Positions 55,539 to 64,000 of a stretch of 64,000 nt of DNA are shown in pieces (within the stretch, counting starts at the first letter, position 1; every line of letters starts with the position of its first letter). The stretch covers positions 1 through 64,000 of the forward strand of contig JAKLPS010000030.1 of the NCBI GenBank assembly GCA_022013695.1, read 5' to 3'. The translations under genes and the position numbers were made by a program. This DNA comes from Weeksellaceae bacterium (GTDB taxonomy: Bacteria > Bacteroidota > Bacteroidia > Flavobacteriales > Weeksellaceae). A model generated the notes under the pieces. It searched no databases, had not been told where the DNA came from, and was given only the letters and a program-made list of their open reading frames with translations.

Positions 55539-56106
55539 ATTGATTTTCAATTTGGTTTTTTACATTTTTCAAAGCTTGTTTCGTGCAATAAGTCTGATAA
55601 GGAATTGAGAATATTGGCGCTAATAGTTTTGAAAATATATTGCCAGGAGTTGAAAATGTGTGAATTTTAAAAGTTATTTTTTGATTAAAATCTTCGATTG
55701 TAAATGTTGAAATTCCTTTTTCCACGTGACCTTCGAGCGTTTCGTAACTGAAGCCTTTTCTATTTTCTTCATTAATGATTTCTTTGATTCTGACTCCGAA
55801 GATTATCTTTTGGGAGAACGATTTTAGAGGTGGAATAAATACTTGTTGAAGAATCGTGTCGCCGATTTTAATCTCTCGATTCTCATCATTCCATTGGGTT
55901 TTAAAAATCAAAATATTATCTGGAAAGATTTTATAATGGAATAGAAATTTCAAATCAATTCCATTAATTGACTTCTTTGTCTCAATATCGATTTCAGTAA
56001 TTTTTTCAATCAATTTAACTTTATCATAATTCATTACATTTTTAGATTTTAAAATATCTAAATGTTTTTTGAACTGATTAAACTGATTAGAAAAATAAAC
56101 TTTCAT
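55537..56106 (-). CDS. DUF1990 family protein
   Basis: 189 residues from the ATG at 56106. GFSYETLEGHVEKGISTFTIE is the signature of DUF1990, a SRPBCC-like ligand-binding domain, preceded by FGVRIKEIINEENRKG; function unknown. No signal peptide. The gene is AT-rich relative to neighbours, with runs of Asn, Lys and Ile codons. It follows the OsmC gene on the same strand after 7 bases, so the two are probably co-transcribed. Confidence 0.8.
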   Translation of the reverse strand: MKVYFSNQFNQFKKHLDILKSKNVMNYDKVKLIEKITEIDIETKKSINGIDLKFLFHYKIFPDNILIFKTQWNDENREIKIGDTILQQVFIPPLKSFSQKIIFGVRIKEIINEENRKGFSYETLEGHVEKGISTFTIEDFNQKITFKIHTFSTPGNIFSKLLAPIFSIPYQTYCTKQALKNVKNQIENQ

Positions 56107-56113
56107 CAAAAAA

Positions 56114-56536
56114 TTATTCTACAATTTCTCCATTCACGCTCACTTCATAAGTGATTTCTACGTTTGGTTCCAGCGTTTTGGAAACCGAGCAATATTTTTC
56201 GAAAGATAATTCTGCCGCTTTTTTAGCTTTTTTAGGGTCGATATTTCCCTGAAGAAAAAAACTGACTTTAATACTTTTAAATGGTTTTGCTTCATCTACC
56301 TGAACTCTTTCGCCTTCTACTTCAGCAAAGAAAGAATCGATTTGCTGACGTTGTTTTTTTAATATCGAAACCAAGTCTATTCCGCTGCAACCTGCGACTG
56401 CCATCAAAAGGGATTGCATCGGCGAAACACCTTTTGCGCCGGGCAAAGTAGTATTATCTAATAAAATAGAATTTCCCTGATCATTGGTGCATTCGAAGAG
56501 GAAATCATCATTCAGCCTGTTAAGTTTTATGTTCAT
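56114..56536 (-). CDS. OsmC family peroxide/redox protein
   Basis: 140 residues of the OsmC/Ohr fold. GAKGVSPMQSLLMAVAGCSGIDLV contains one conserved active cysteine, and the YCSVSK turn near the C-terminus holds the second. Such proteins reduce organic hydroperoxides, though OsmC-like members can have other roles. The DUF1990 gene follows 7 bases later. Confidence 0.87.
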   Translation of the reverse strand: MNIKLNRLNDDFLFECTNDQGNSILLDNTTLPGAKGVSPMQSLLMAVAGCSGIDLVSILKKQRQQIDSFFAEVEGERVQVDEAKPFKSIKVSFFLQGNIDPKKAKKAAELSFEKYCSVSKTLEPNVEITYEVSVNGEIVE

Positions 56537-56698
56537 TTTTATAAAATTGTGTTCAAATTTACGAAATCAAATCAGGATAATTTATTTTTTTGTTTTAATA
56601 ATCCTGCCATTCTGTCACAATATTTCGTATCTTTGCAAACTAATTTAATCTTAGAATTTAGTCTAAAATCTAATTCTAAAATCTAACTTCTTACAAAA

Positions 56699-58132
56699 GT
56701 GCAGGAAAAATATATAGACGAAACCAAACAGGGCGAAGCTTTTGCCATCGCAGAAATACCAGAAAATGGTAAAAAACTGTTTCTGGAAAGCTACGGCTGT
56801 CAGATGAATTTCTCAGATTCCGAGATCGTTGCATCCATTCTCAACGAGCAAGGTTACAATACCACTTTGAATGTGGAAGAAGCCGATTTGATTTTATTAA
56901 ATACCTGCTCCATCCGCGAAAAAGCCGAGCAAACGGTGAGAATGCGCCTCGCACAATTCAAAAAACTAAAAAAACAACGCCCAAATATAACGGTTGGCGT
57001 TCTCGGCTGTATGGCAGAACGCCTAAAAACCAAATTCTTAGACGAGGAACAACTCGTGGATTTGGTGGTAGGTCCAGATGCTTATCGAGATCTTCCCAAT
57101 CTTCTTAAAGAAACCGGCGACGGCAGAGATGCCATCAATGTAATCCTCTCAAAAGAAGAGACTTACGCCGATATCAATCCTGTTCGGTTGGGCGGAAATG
57201 GCGTAACGGCTTTCGTGACGATTACCCGAGGTTGCGATAATATGTGTACCTTTTGCGTCGTTCCATTTACAAGAGGTCGTGAAAGAAGTCGCGATCCACA
57301 TTCTATTATTGATGAATGTCACAGTCTTTGGGAAAATGGTTACAAAGAAATTACACTTCTTGGGCAAAACGTCGATTCTTACCTTTGGTACGGCGGCGGA
57401 GCGAAAAAGGATTTTGTGAAAGCCTCAGAAATGCAAAAATTAACTGCTATAAATTTTGCGCAGTTGCTTGATATGGTAGCCGTTGCAGTTCCAAAAATGA
57501 GAATCAGATTCTCGACGTCGAATCCGCACGAGATGACGGAGGAGGTTTTCCGAATGATTGCGAAGCACGATAATATCTGTAAATACGTGCATCTTCCCGT
57601 TCAGAGCGGAAGCGATAGGATTCTTCAGTTGATGAATCGCCAGCACACACGTCAGGAATATCTTGATTTAATAAAAAAAGGAAAAGAAATCGTTCCCGAC
57701 ATTTCGTTTTCGCACGATCTGATCATCGGATTTTGTACCGAAACAGAGGAAGATCACCAACTTACTTTATCATTAATGAGAGAAGTGGAGTACGATTACG
57801 GCTATATGTTTGCGTACAGCGAGCGGCCGGGAACGCCCGCTCACAAGAAACTTGAAGACGATGTTCCAGCAGATGTAAAGCAAAGAAGATTGGCAGAAGT
57901 AATTGCTGTACAAGGCGAACTTTCCAGAAAAAGAATGGAAGGCTACGTTGGCAGAGTTCACGAAATACTGATTGAAGGAACTTCTAAAAAAAATCAAAAC
58001 CAATGGAAAGGACGAAATTCTCAAAATGCCGTTTGCGTTTTTGATAAATTGGATGGGCAGCAAATCGGTGACTTGGTCTCTGTTTTCGTTCACGGCAATA
58101 CCCAGGGGACACTTTTGGGGGAAACGGTTTGA
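56699..58132 (+). CDS. miaB: tRNA-2-methylthio-N6-dimethylallyladenosine synthase
   Basis: Radical-SAM enzyme that adds a methylthio group to isopentenyl-A37 of tRNA, using the product of MiaA (34642-35541). 477 residues: an N-terminal MTTase domain with cysteines at 34 (YGCQMNF), about 70 (NTCSIRE) and about 104 (GCMAER) for the auxiliary cluster, a radical-SAM motif CDNMCTFC (Cys179, 183, 186), and a C-terminal TRAM domain. The start is a GTG at 56699. Confidence 0.95.
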   Translation: MQEKYIDETKQGEAFAIAEIPENGKKLFLESYGCQMNFSDSEIVASILNEQGYNTTLNVEEADLILLNTCSIREKAEQTVRMRLAQFKKLKKQRPNITVGVLGCMAERLKTKFLDEEQLVDLVVGPDAYRDLPNLLKETGDGRDAINVILSKEETYADINPVRLGGNGVTAFVTITRGCDNMCTFCVVPFTRGRERSRDPHSIIDECHSLWENGYKEITLLGQNVDSYLWYGGGAKKDFVKASEMQKLTAINFAQLLDMVAVAVPKMRIRFSTSNPHEMTEEVFRMIAKHDNICKYVHLPVQSGSDRILQLMNRQHTRQEYLDLIKKGKEIVPDISFSHDLIIGFCTETEEDHQLTLSLMREVEYDYGYMFAYSERPGTPAHKKLEDDVPADVKQRRLAEVIAVQGELSRKRMEGYVGRVHEILIEGTSKKNQNQWKGRNSQNAVCVFDKLDGQQIGDLVSVFVHGNTQGTLLGETV

Positions 58133-58184
58133 CAATTCATAACCATTGAATTTCAAATCTTAAATTTCAAACATCAAATCAAAA

Positions 58185-59480
58185 ATGGCAGAATTACAAT
58201 CCATAAAAGCACGCTTCGGAATTATCGGGAATTTCCCTGCGCTTAACCGCGCTTTGGAAAAGGCAATCCAGGTGGCACCAACAGATATTTCGGTTTTAGT
58301 AATGGGAGAAAGTGGTGTTGGGAAAGAATTTATCCCAAAAATCATCCACGGCGAATCCAGAAGAAAGCACCAGCCCTACATCGTTGTCAATTGTGGTGCA
58401 ATCCCAGAAGGCACAATCGATTCCGAACTTTTCGGTCACGAGAAAGGCGCTTTTACCGGCGCAACTTCTACCAGAAAAGGTTATTTTGAAGTCGCAGATG
58501 GCGGAACAATTTTCCTCGATGAAGTTGGGGAACTGCCTTTGCAAACGCAGGTTCGCCTGCTGAGAGTTCTAGAAAGTGGCGAATTTATGAAAGTCGGTTC
58601 TTCACAGGTTCAGAAAACGAATGTAAGAATCGTAGCTGCGACCAATGTCAATATGATGAAAGCGATTACAGACAACCGCTTCCGTGAGGATTTGTATTAT
58701 CGTCTGAATACGGTTCAGATTGATATGCCGGCGCTCCGTGAGAGAAAGGGTGATATCCATTTGTTATTCAGAAAATTTGCGATCGATTTTGCTGAGAAAT
58801 ACAGAATGCCGGAACTAAAATTGACAGACGATGCAGTTTCTTACTTGGAAAATTATGCTTTTCCAGGAAACGTTCGTCAGCTCAGAAATTTGGTAGAGCA
58901 GATGACTGTTGTGGAGCAGAACCGGGAACTGAATGCAAATAAATTGGCAGAATATATCCCGATGAATGCTAATTTGCCGGCTGTTATTTCTAAAAATAAT
59001 GGCGCCGGAACGTCTGGAGATTTCGGGTCAGAGCGAGATATTATGTACAAAATTCTCTTTGATATGCGGAATGATATTAATGATTTAAAATCCTTAACTT
59101 CGGAACTGATAAAAAGCAAGGGAAATTCGGATCTTAGTTCGCAGGAAAAAAATCTGATCAACAGGATTTATACGCCAGAAACACAGCAAACCGCAAGTCC
59201 CAATTCTTTGCTTTATTTTGAAAACAACCAGCAAAATCAAAGCCAGATCCATCATCCGACAATTATTTCGGAGACTCAGGAACAGCACTACAACGATGTA
59301 GAAGATATCGAACTGGAGGAAAGCGCGCCCGAATCGTTGTCGCTCCAGAATAATGAAAAAGATTTGATTATCAAGGCATTAGAAAAACATAAAGGCCGAA
59401 GAAACAGAGCGGCAGACGAATTGGGGATTTCGCAAAGAACGCTCTACAGAAAAATAAAACAATATAATCTCGAAGAATAA
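58185..59480 (+). CDS. Sigma-54-dependent transcriptional activator without receiver domain
   Basis: 431 residues. The AAA+ domain begins almost at the N-terminus (FGIIGNFPALNRALEKA), with Walker A GESGVGKE (41-48), the sigma-54-contact loop GAFTGA (88-93) and Walker B GGTIFLDEVGELP. A low-complexity linker (about 250-385, Asn/Gln/Ser-rich) leads to a Fis-type helix-turn-helix (HKGRRNRAADELGISQRTLY, about 394-431). There is no receiver, GAF or PAS domain, so its activity must be set by another protein or by expression. The next gene begins one base after its stop; this neighbourhood is typical of Flavobacteriia. Confidence 0.92.
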   Translation: MAELQSIKARFGIIGNFPALNRALEKAIQVAPTDISVLVMGESGVGKEFIPKIIHGESRRKHQPYIVVNCGAIPEGTIDSELFGHEKGAFTGATSTRKGYFEVADGGTIFLDEVGELPLQTQVRLLRVLESGEFMKVGSSQVQKTNVRIVAATNVNMMKAITDNRFREDLYYRLNTVQIDMPALRERKGDIHLLFRKFAIDFAEKYRMPELKLTDDAVSYLENYAFPGNVRQLRNLVEQMTVVEQNRELNANKLAEYIPMNANLPAVISKNNGAGTSGDFGSERDIMYKILFDMRNDINDLKSLTSELIKSKGNSDLSSQEKNLINRIYTPETQQTASPNSLLYFENNQQNQSQIHHPTIISETQEQHYNDVEDIELEESAPESLSLQNNEKDLIIKALEKHKGRRNRAADELGISQRTLYRKIKQYNLEE

Positions 59481-59481
59481 T

Positions 59482-60177
59482 ATGGAAACACTTATGACCC
59501 CAAAACCAGTCTATTTCAAATTCAGTCAGTACATCAACCAGGGATTTGAACTGCTGAAGGCTAATTTTATGCCCATTTTTTTAGCAACGCTATGTACATT
59601 AGTTATGTCGATCATTCCGTTTTGCAATGTTTTAGCAATCAGCAATTTGCTCCAATTTATACGGAAAATTGATAAGGGTGAAGCAGCAGAACCATCGGAG
59701 ATTTTCAATTTTGATGATTTTATGAAGTATTTTATTCCGATGTTGCTAATTTTTGCAGGATTTATAGTTCTTTATATTCCTTACTTTGCCATCTTAGCTT
59801 TATCTGGCGTTTTCAACGGAGATCAACCGTCTGGCTTTTTAGGAGCATTTTTGACCATTTATATGATATTTTTTGTCTTTGCAATATTTTATTTTGTTTT
59901 GAAAGGCTTTTATATCATTGGATTAATGTCTCTAAAAGGAATTTCTACTCTCAAGGAAGCTTGGAATGTTTCCAAAGTCATGACGACCGGAAATCTTATA
60001 ATGATCTTTTTCTTCAGCATTGTAGTTGGTTTTTTGGGTGAAATTGGTATTATTCTTTGTGGGATTGGATTATTTTTCACGATTCCGTTTGTGTACTGTG
60101 CCCAATATTTTGCATATGCAGATGGCATATCGCAGATAGAAAATACAGAAAATGTCGTGGAGTTGCCCGCTTATTAA
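59482..60177 (+). CDS. Multi-pass inner-membrane protein of unknown function
   Basis: 231 residues with five to six hydrophobic segments: FMPIFLATLCTLVMSIIPF, FIPMLLIFAGFIVLYIPYF, FLTIYMIFFVFAIFYFVLKG, IMIFFFSIVVGFLGEIGIIL and GLFFTIPFVYCAQYFAYAD. The fold recalls the glycerophosphodiesterase-type membrane domain proteins, but no catalytic residues are visible. It begins one base after the activator and its stop TAA (60175-60177) overlaps the lptE ATG, so all are one operon. Confidence 0.75.
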   Translation: METLMTPKPVYFKFSQYINQGFELLKANFMPIFLATLCTLVMSIIPFCNVLAISNLLQFIRKIDKGEAAEPSEIFNFDDFMKYFIPMLLIFAGFIVLYIPYFAILALSGVFNGDQPSGFLGAFLTIYMIFFVFAIFYFVLKGFYIIGLMSLKGISTLKEAWNVSKVMTTGNLIMIFFFSIVVGFLGEIGIILCGIGLFFTIPFVYCAQYFAYADGISQIENTENVVELPAY

Positions 60178-60734
60178 TGATGAAGATGATGGTGGGGAAA
60201 GGTTTTCAAATTAATAATTCATTCAAAACTATTGCGTTTTTACTGCTTTTTTGTCTCGTAAACTCGTGTTACAGTTTCACAGGCTCCTCTCTCAGTCCGG
60301 AGATGAAAACCGTGAAAATCAACACCTTTCCGAATAATGCGGCGAACAATCTGCCAAGCTTGAGTCAGGATTTTACGGTGGCATTGCAAAACCGTTTTCT
60401 CCAAAGAACTACTTTGAAAGGCTCCGTTGATAAGCCGGATCTTCTGATTGAAGGAGAAATCAGCGATTACAGCATCACGCCAACCAGTGTAGGTACTGCG
60501 ACGACGACCAATCAGGGAAATATAATACAAGCGCTGCAAAACAAACTGACGATCACTATAAAAGTGCATTATGAGAATAAAATAGACCCGACGCTGAGCT
60601 TCGACAGAACCTACAGCGACGAAGCCGTTTTCAACAGTGATCTGGATCTCAACACCATCGAAACTGCGCAGGTCAAAATCGTAACCGAAAGGATCATCAA
60701 CAAAATTTATAACGACATCGTGGCCAACTGGTAA
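60177..60734 (+). CDS. lptE: LptE family LPS-assembly lipoprotein
   Basis: 185 residues. The lipoprotein signal ends at Cys31 (FCLVNSC), preceded by a charged 20-residue stretch. The mature start YSFTGSSLSPEMKTVKINTFPN and the ITPTSVGTATTT loop are typical of the Bacteroidota LptE family, which plugs the LptD pore for lipopolysaccharide export. ATGATG at 60177-60182 allows two starts; the first overlaps the preceding stop (TAATG), suggesting coupling. The frame is open further upstream inside the previous gene but without family similarity. Confidence 0.85.
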   Translation: MMKMMVGKGFQINNSFKTIAFLLLFCLVNSCYSFTGSSLSPEMKTVKINTFPNNAANNLPSLSQDFTVALQNRFLQRTTLKGSVDKPDLLIEGEISDYSITPTSVGTATTTNQGNIIQALQNKLTITIKVHYENKIDPTLSFDRTYSDEAVFNSDLDLNTIETAQVKIVTERIINKIYNDIVANW

Positions 60735-60738
60735 ATGT

Positions 60739-62295
60739 ATGAATATTAGAGTTTTAGAATTATTAAAGAATCCAAAAGTACTGACCGAATCCGATCTGAA
60801 AGTCCTAGAATCGGAGGCGGGAAGAATGCCTTATGCGCAAAGTGTTCGGGCGCTTTATCTTTATGGCATCAGTCTCTATAAAACGGAAAATTATAAAGAA
60901 AATCTTTCCAAAACTGCAGCTTATACAACCGACAAAAAAATACTTTATCAATTCATTAATTCTCAAAAAAATTCCGCGAAGGAAATTTTATCGTCTCAGC
61001 AAACTGAGCAACTTGATGAAAATCAAATACTTAATGAGAAAACGGCGGGTGAAAATCTTATTGAAAAAGCGGAAGATCAGTCCCAAAGTATGGCAGAGGC
61101 CTCTGTTGTTTTAAATAAATTTGATGTCAGCAAAATTATTGCGTCCGAGGAGGTCCAGAGCAAAGATTTTATCCTTGTGGATGGCGAAAAAAACCGATTG
61201 CTCTATGATGGTGAAGAAAACTTTCTTCAGGAAAAGTCAGCAGAAATAGATCTGGAAGCCACCCAAGAATCCGGCGTCATCACAGTGAAAGATGACCTCC
61301 AAAGCAAACAAAATCTCATCGCTCTTGATGATAACAGAGCAGATGAATCAATGGCTGAAGCTGACGTTTCAGAAGTTAGTCAGGAATTTCCCACAACAGA
61401 AACAAAAATTCAAGACGATGATTTTTCTGCAGATATTAGTTTCAACGGCATCGATGATTTTCTGCCGCAAGTCAAATTTTCTGTTCCAAAAAACCATTCC
61501 GATCATCTGAATCCGCCCAAAAAAGACATCGAAAAATCGGCAATAGTAGAAGAAGAAAAACCTCTATCAGCAACTGAATACCAAGAGCAATCTGTTAGGG
61601 AACTATCTGAAAATGAAATAGATCATAGGCAATTAAGCGATGAAAAAGCGCAAGTTTTCGACGTCCTAAAAACAGAGGAAACAGTGGCTAAAACGCCAGT
61701 TCCGACTCCCGAACAACCGGTTTCTACCTGGCAACCAATGTCGTTTTTCAATAATACGCCTGATGCTCTGATCGGTAAAATGCCTGAAGACCAAAATCTA
61801 ATTTCAAAGTCAAAAACTGAAATGGGCGAGCCCAAAAATCCCGAGCTTGAAGGATCATTGATCGGAAATGAAGCTTCGCAAACCGAAAAAAGTGAAGAAA
61901 TTCCAACCATCGTAGAAAAATCAGTGGAGAAAGAAATAAGCGAGAGCAACGTGGGATCTTTCATCAACACCTGGCAAAGCTGGCTGAAAATAGACCGGCC
62001 GAAACCGGAAGAACCCGCTGAAAAAACAACCGTCGCAAAAGAAAAAATCATTGACCAATTCATCGAGAAGAATCCGAAAATTTCACAGCTGAAAGACGAG
62101 GTCAATTTTGTCGTCAAAGAAAAAAAAGACGATATTTCGCATCTGATGACCGAGACGCTTGCAAAGCTGTACGTGGAGCAAAAACTCTATTCTAAGGCTA
62201 TCAAAGCGTACGAAACGCTTTCGGAAAAGCATCCGCAAAAAGCAGATTATTATCAACAAAAAATCGAGGAAGTCAAGGAAATCAGAAAACCATAA
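60739..62295 (+). CDS. Acidic tetratricopeptide-tail protein
   Basis: 518 residues with no signal peptide. The N-terminus (LESEAGRMPYAQSVRALYLYGI) and C-terminus (LAKLYVEQKLYSKAIKAYETL, with LSEKHPQKADYYQQKIEEVK) are helical and TPR-like. Between about 80 and 440 lies a low-complexity Glu/Lys/Ser/Asp-rich, probably disordered region. It starts four bases after lptE, so it is co-expressed with it. The function is unknown; orthologues in this family often sit beside lptE in Flavobacteriia. Confidence 0.78.
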   Translation: MNIRVLELLKNPKVLTESDLKVLESEAGRMPYAQSVRALYLYGISLYKTENYKENLSKTAAYTTDKKILYQFINSQKNSAKEILSSQQTEQLDENQILNEKTAGENLIEKAEDQSQSMAEASVVLNKFDVSKIIASEEVQSKDFILVDGEKNRLLYDGEENFLQEKSAEIDLEATQESGVITVKDDLQSKQNLIALDDNRADESMAEADVSEVSQEFPTTETKIQDDDFSADISFNGIDDFLPQVKFSVPKNHSDHLNPPKKDIEKSAIVEEEKPLSATEYQEQSVRELSENEIDHRQLSDEKAQVFDVLKTEETVAKTPVPTPEQPVSTWQPMSFFNNTPDALIGKMPEDQNLISKSKTEMGEPKNPELEGSLIGNEASQTEKSEEIPTIVEKSVEKEISESNVGSFINTWQSWLKIDRPKPEEPAEKTTVAKEKIIDQFIEKNPKISQLKDEVNFVVKEKKDDISHLMTETLAKLYVEQKLYSKAIKAYETLSEKHPQKADYYQQKIEEVKEIRKP

Positions 62296-62350
62296 TGCAA
62301 CTTTGGAACTTGGAAAATGATCTTGTTTTTTGGACCATAAACACGAAAAA

Positions 62351-62394
62351 GTCCCGAAGGGACGGTTTAGTAAAGGATAGGACGCAATCCTATC
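62351..62394. repeat. REP-like pair of small hairpins
   Basis: GTCCCGAAGGGAC (62351-62363) and GATAGGACGCAATCCTATC (62376-62394) are two perfect palindromes 12 bases apart in the 154-base gap between convergent genes. Their GAA loop and arrangement recall the hairpins of the transposase unit at 45371-46087. Probably a dispersed non-coding repeat. Confidence 0.7.
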
Positions 62395-62417
62395 GGTTAA
62401 AAATATTGATCACAAAA

Positions 62418-62450
62418 AATCCGCTCCGACATTTTCGGAGCGGATTCTTT
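62418..62450. terminator. Bidirectional terminator between the TPR and GLPGLI genes
   Basis: AATCCGCTCCGA (62418-62429) and TCGGAGCGGATT (62435-62446) make a perfect 12-bp stem around CATTT. A TTTT tail follows on plus and a TTTTTTG tail on minus, right after the GLPGLI stop at 62450. Confidence 0.9.
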
Positions 62451-63277
62451 TATTTCAGTTCAATAGGGTTGTTCCTGCTTTTTATATCGGCTTCCATTCG
62501 CTTCTGCATGTCCTGCATCTGTTTTGGATCGATCGAAGGTCTGTCGCCACCGCCTCCAGACATTCTCATTGGCGGAGCAATTCCGCCACCTTGGGAATTA
62601 ATATAACCCATCGGATCTTTTTGGAATTTCTTCTCCAGATCGGTGTATTTGCTTTTCGGAATACTAATGTATTGCCCTCGCGATTGCGGTTGCTGGGTTT
62701 CGTCAATTTTCTTGGTCTGCATCAGGTCAAATGAATAATCGCCATCAGCATCCTGCGCTTTCACAATCAGTCCCGGCAAGCCGCCGAATTTGTACGGTCC
62801 ATCTTGCAGAGGAACTTGCTGCGTAAACCAAGCGAACCATGTTCTTCCGCCATATTGAGTTTCTGCTTTTTGGGTGTCGTAATCTCCAATTTTCACGGTT
62901 TCTGGTAAGATTTTCCAAGACAAAGCGGGCGTTTCGTTGTAAGAATATTGATCTCTTCCTATTCTGGATTTATAAACCAAAGTCTGATTGCCGAGGTCTT
63001 TCTCGATGGTGAATTGCATATTGCTTCTCAGGTTCTGCATTTGGCTTCTGTCAAAAGTTTTGGTAGCTCGCATTCTGGCTATTACCGAATCTCTTTTCAA
63101 GGTGTTTTCTGCGTAGAAGAAAGATTTTTTTCCGTCTGTATCCAGATAGGCCAGCTCCGTTTTTTTCTCAGCAGTAGTGGAATCAGGCGTGGAGGTAACC
63201 TGATAAACAAATCTTGTGCTTTGCTGCGCCATTGCGAATGGCATTATCAGCAGGCTCATTATTTTTAGAAGTTTCAT
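62450..63277 (-). CDS. GLPGLI family secreted protein
   Basis: 275 residues with a signal peptide (MKLLKIMSLLIMPFAMAQ). The name-giving motif is intact: GPYKFGGLPGLIVKAQDADG followed by DYSFDLM. A Gly/Pro/Met-rich tail (APPMRMSGGGGDRPS) ends NPIELK. GLPGLI proteins are frequent in Bacteroidota and are thought to be peptidase-like or structural; the function is unproven. A paralogue lies 4 bases upstream on the same strand, so both belong to one unit. Confidence 0.88.
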   Translation of the reverse strand: MKLLKIMSLLIMPFAMAQQSTRFVYQVTSTPDSTTAEKKTELAYLDTDGKKSFFYAENTLKRDSVIARMRATKTFDRSQMQNLRSNMQFTIEKDLGNQTLVYKSRIGRDQYSYNETPALSWKILPETVKIGDYDTQKAETQYGGRTWFAWFTQQVPLQDGPYKFGGLPGLIVKAQDADGDYSFDLMQTKKIDETQQPQSRGQYISIPKSKYTDLEKKFQKDPMGYINSQGGGIAPPMRMSGGGGDRPSIDPKQMQDMQKRMEADIKSRNNPIELK

Positions 63278-63281
63278 ATTC

Positions 63282-64000
63282 TTATTTATTACTTAATTCG
63301 ATTGGGTTGGAATTCCCGACATTCATATTTCCATTGTTGGCGGGAGAATGCTGAGTTTGTTTTCCTGTTTGCAGATCGGATTGGCCGCCGTCGGCGTCGC
63401 CATTTGTCATTCCGCCGTTCATGCCAGGTTGCCCGCCAAATCCGCCATTCATACCGCCATTTCTTTGGCTCATCCGGCTGAAGCTATCAAAATTGATCTC
63501 GGGATCCTTATTTTTTACCATCTCCATTCTTACCGAGGCTTTGTCCCCGAGAAAATTAATTCTTGTCGATAGTCTTGCATCCGGTTTGATGGTTTCAGAA
63601 AAAGAATTAGGAATTGTAATTTTCTTCACAAAGCTGAAACGGTAATCGCCTTTGTCATCTTCCAACTTCAAGATCAGTCCGGGAAGTCCCCAGAATTTGT
63701 ATGGTCCGTCCGAGATTTTAATTTCCGGAGCAAACCAGGCCGTCCATATTCTGCCACCGAACTTCATCCTTGCTTTTTGAACTTTATAATCATTAAAATC
63801 CGAAGTTTGCCCAGCGATATCCCAGCTCATTTTGCGGTCTTCTTTATAGTAAACTTGTTTGGAACCGATATTTTCAACCAGTTGTACAGATTTGTCCTCG
63901 TCGTTTTTAATAATGAAATAATCAAAAAAGGTAGGCTGGAAGGATTTTCCATCGGGCATTTTTGGAAAGGCAGACTTGCTCTTTCTTGACTTTTTAACTT
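63282..64000 (-). CDS. GLPGLI family secreted protein (5' end outside window)
   Basis: The frame is open to the right edge, so the N-terminus and signal peptide are missing; a Met at 63957-63959 is probably internal because VKKSRKSKSAFPK reads in frame before it. It carries GPYKFWGLPGLILKLEDDKG followed by DYRFSF, RIWTAWFAPEIKI as in its paralogue (RTWFAWFTQQV), and a Gly/Asn/Met-rich tail (GGMNGGFGGQPGMNGGMTNG) ending NPIELSNK. At least 239 residues. Tandem duplicate of the downstream gene. Confidence 0.88.
   Translation of the reverse strand, partial: VKKSRKSKSAFPKMPDGKSFQPTFFDYFIIKNDEDKSVQLVENIGSKQVYYKEDRKMSWDIAGQTSDFNDYKVQKARMKFGGRIWTAWFAPEIKISDGPYKFWGLPGLILKLEDDKGDYRFSFVKKITIPNSFSETIKPDARLSTRINFLGDKASVRMEMVKNKDPEINFDSFSRMSQRNGGMNGGFGGQPGMNGGMTNGDADGGQSDLQTGKQTQHSPANNGNMNVGNSNPIELSNK

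Overview
The window is a chromosomal segment of a Bacteroidota (Flavobacteriia) genome, most like Chryseobacterium, Epilithonimonas and other Weeksellaceae. The evidence is a SusC/SusD pair, a protein with a type IX secretion (T9SS) sorting tail, two GLPGLI-family proteins, bacillithiol synthesis (BshC), a GYDIA-type GHMP kinase, and promoters of the Bacteroidota form TTTG-N(17-23)-TAnnTTTG. The window is dense with housekeeping genes. No rRNA, tRNA or CRISPR array was found by eye.

Layout. 1-4055 (minus): tail of a surface-glycan operon, ugd-rfbB-rfbA-ABC-2 permease, running off the left edge. 4126-8993 (plus): rimP-nusA-infB with a promoter and an intrinsic terminator. 9188-15257: SusC, SusD and a secreted T9SS beta-propeller protein. 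15275-22783: putative porin, bshC, a LysM/periplasmic-binding-fold fusion, fabD and a GHMP kinase. 22860-30620: pckA (plus), then minus-strand DUF3817, nadD, two guanidino-modifying-superfamily hydrolases, citrate synthase and enolase. 30679-41158: small housekeeping genes on both strands (RlpA-like lipoprotein, crotonase, dCMP deaminase, xerD, NUDIX, thioredoxin-like, miaA, methionine aminotransferase, DUF2911, hutI-HAD, a secreted unknown, a methyltransferase).

41194-51734 (minus) is the most interesting part. It is a near-complete methionine locus transcribed from right to left: promoter, SAM-I (S-box) riboswitch, metX, ACT-homoserine dehydrogenase, metZ-type sulfhydrylase, metH N-terminal half, a REP-associated (IS200-like) transposase unit with perfect 15-bp terminal inverted repeats, metH C-terminal half, a small secreted unknown, metF and a bidirectional terminator. 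The gaps in this locus are filled with repeats: seven copies of a roughly 48-bp double-palindrome unit at two sites, and one of two copies of a Flavo-1-like structured element. The second Flavo-1-like copy lies before a GH63-type glucosidase. Sequences around the riboswitch could pair so as to enclose the aptamer and, separately, to mask the UUG start of metX.

51834-64000: SDR oxidoreductase, GH63-like glycosidase, DUF1990 and OsmC proteins, miaB, a sigma-54 activator without a receiver domain, a membrane protein, lptE, an acidic TPR protein, and two tandem GLPGLI genes, the second cut by the right edge. Functions are assigned from motifs and family knowledge, not from database searches.
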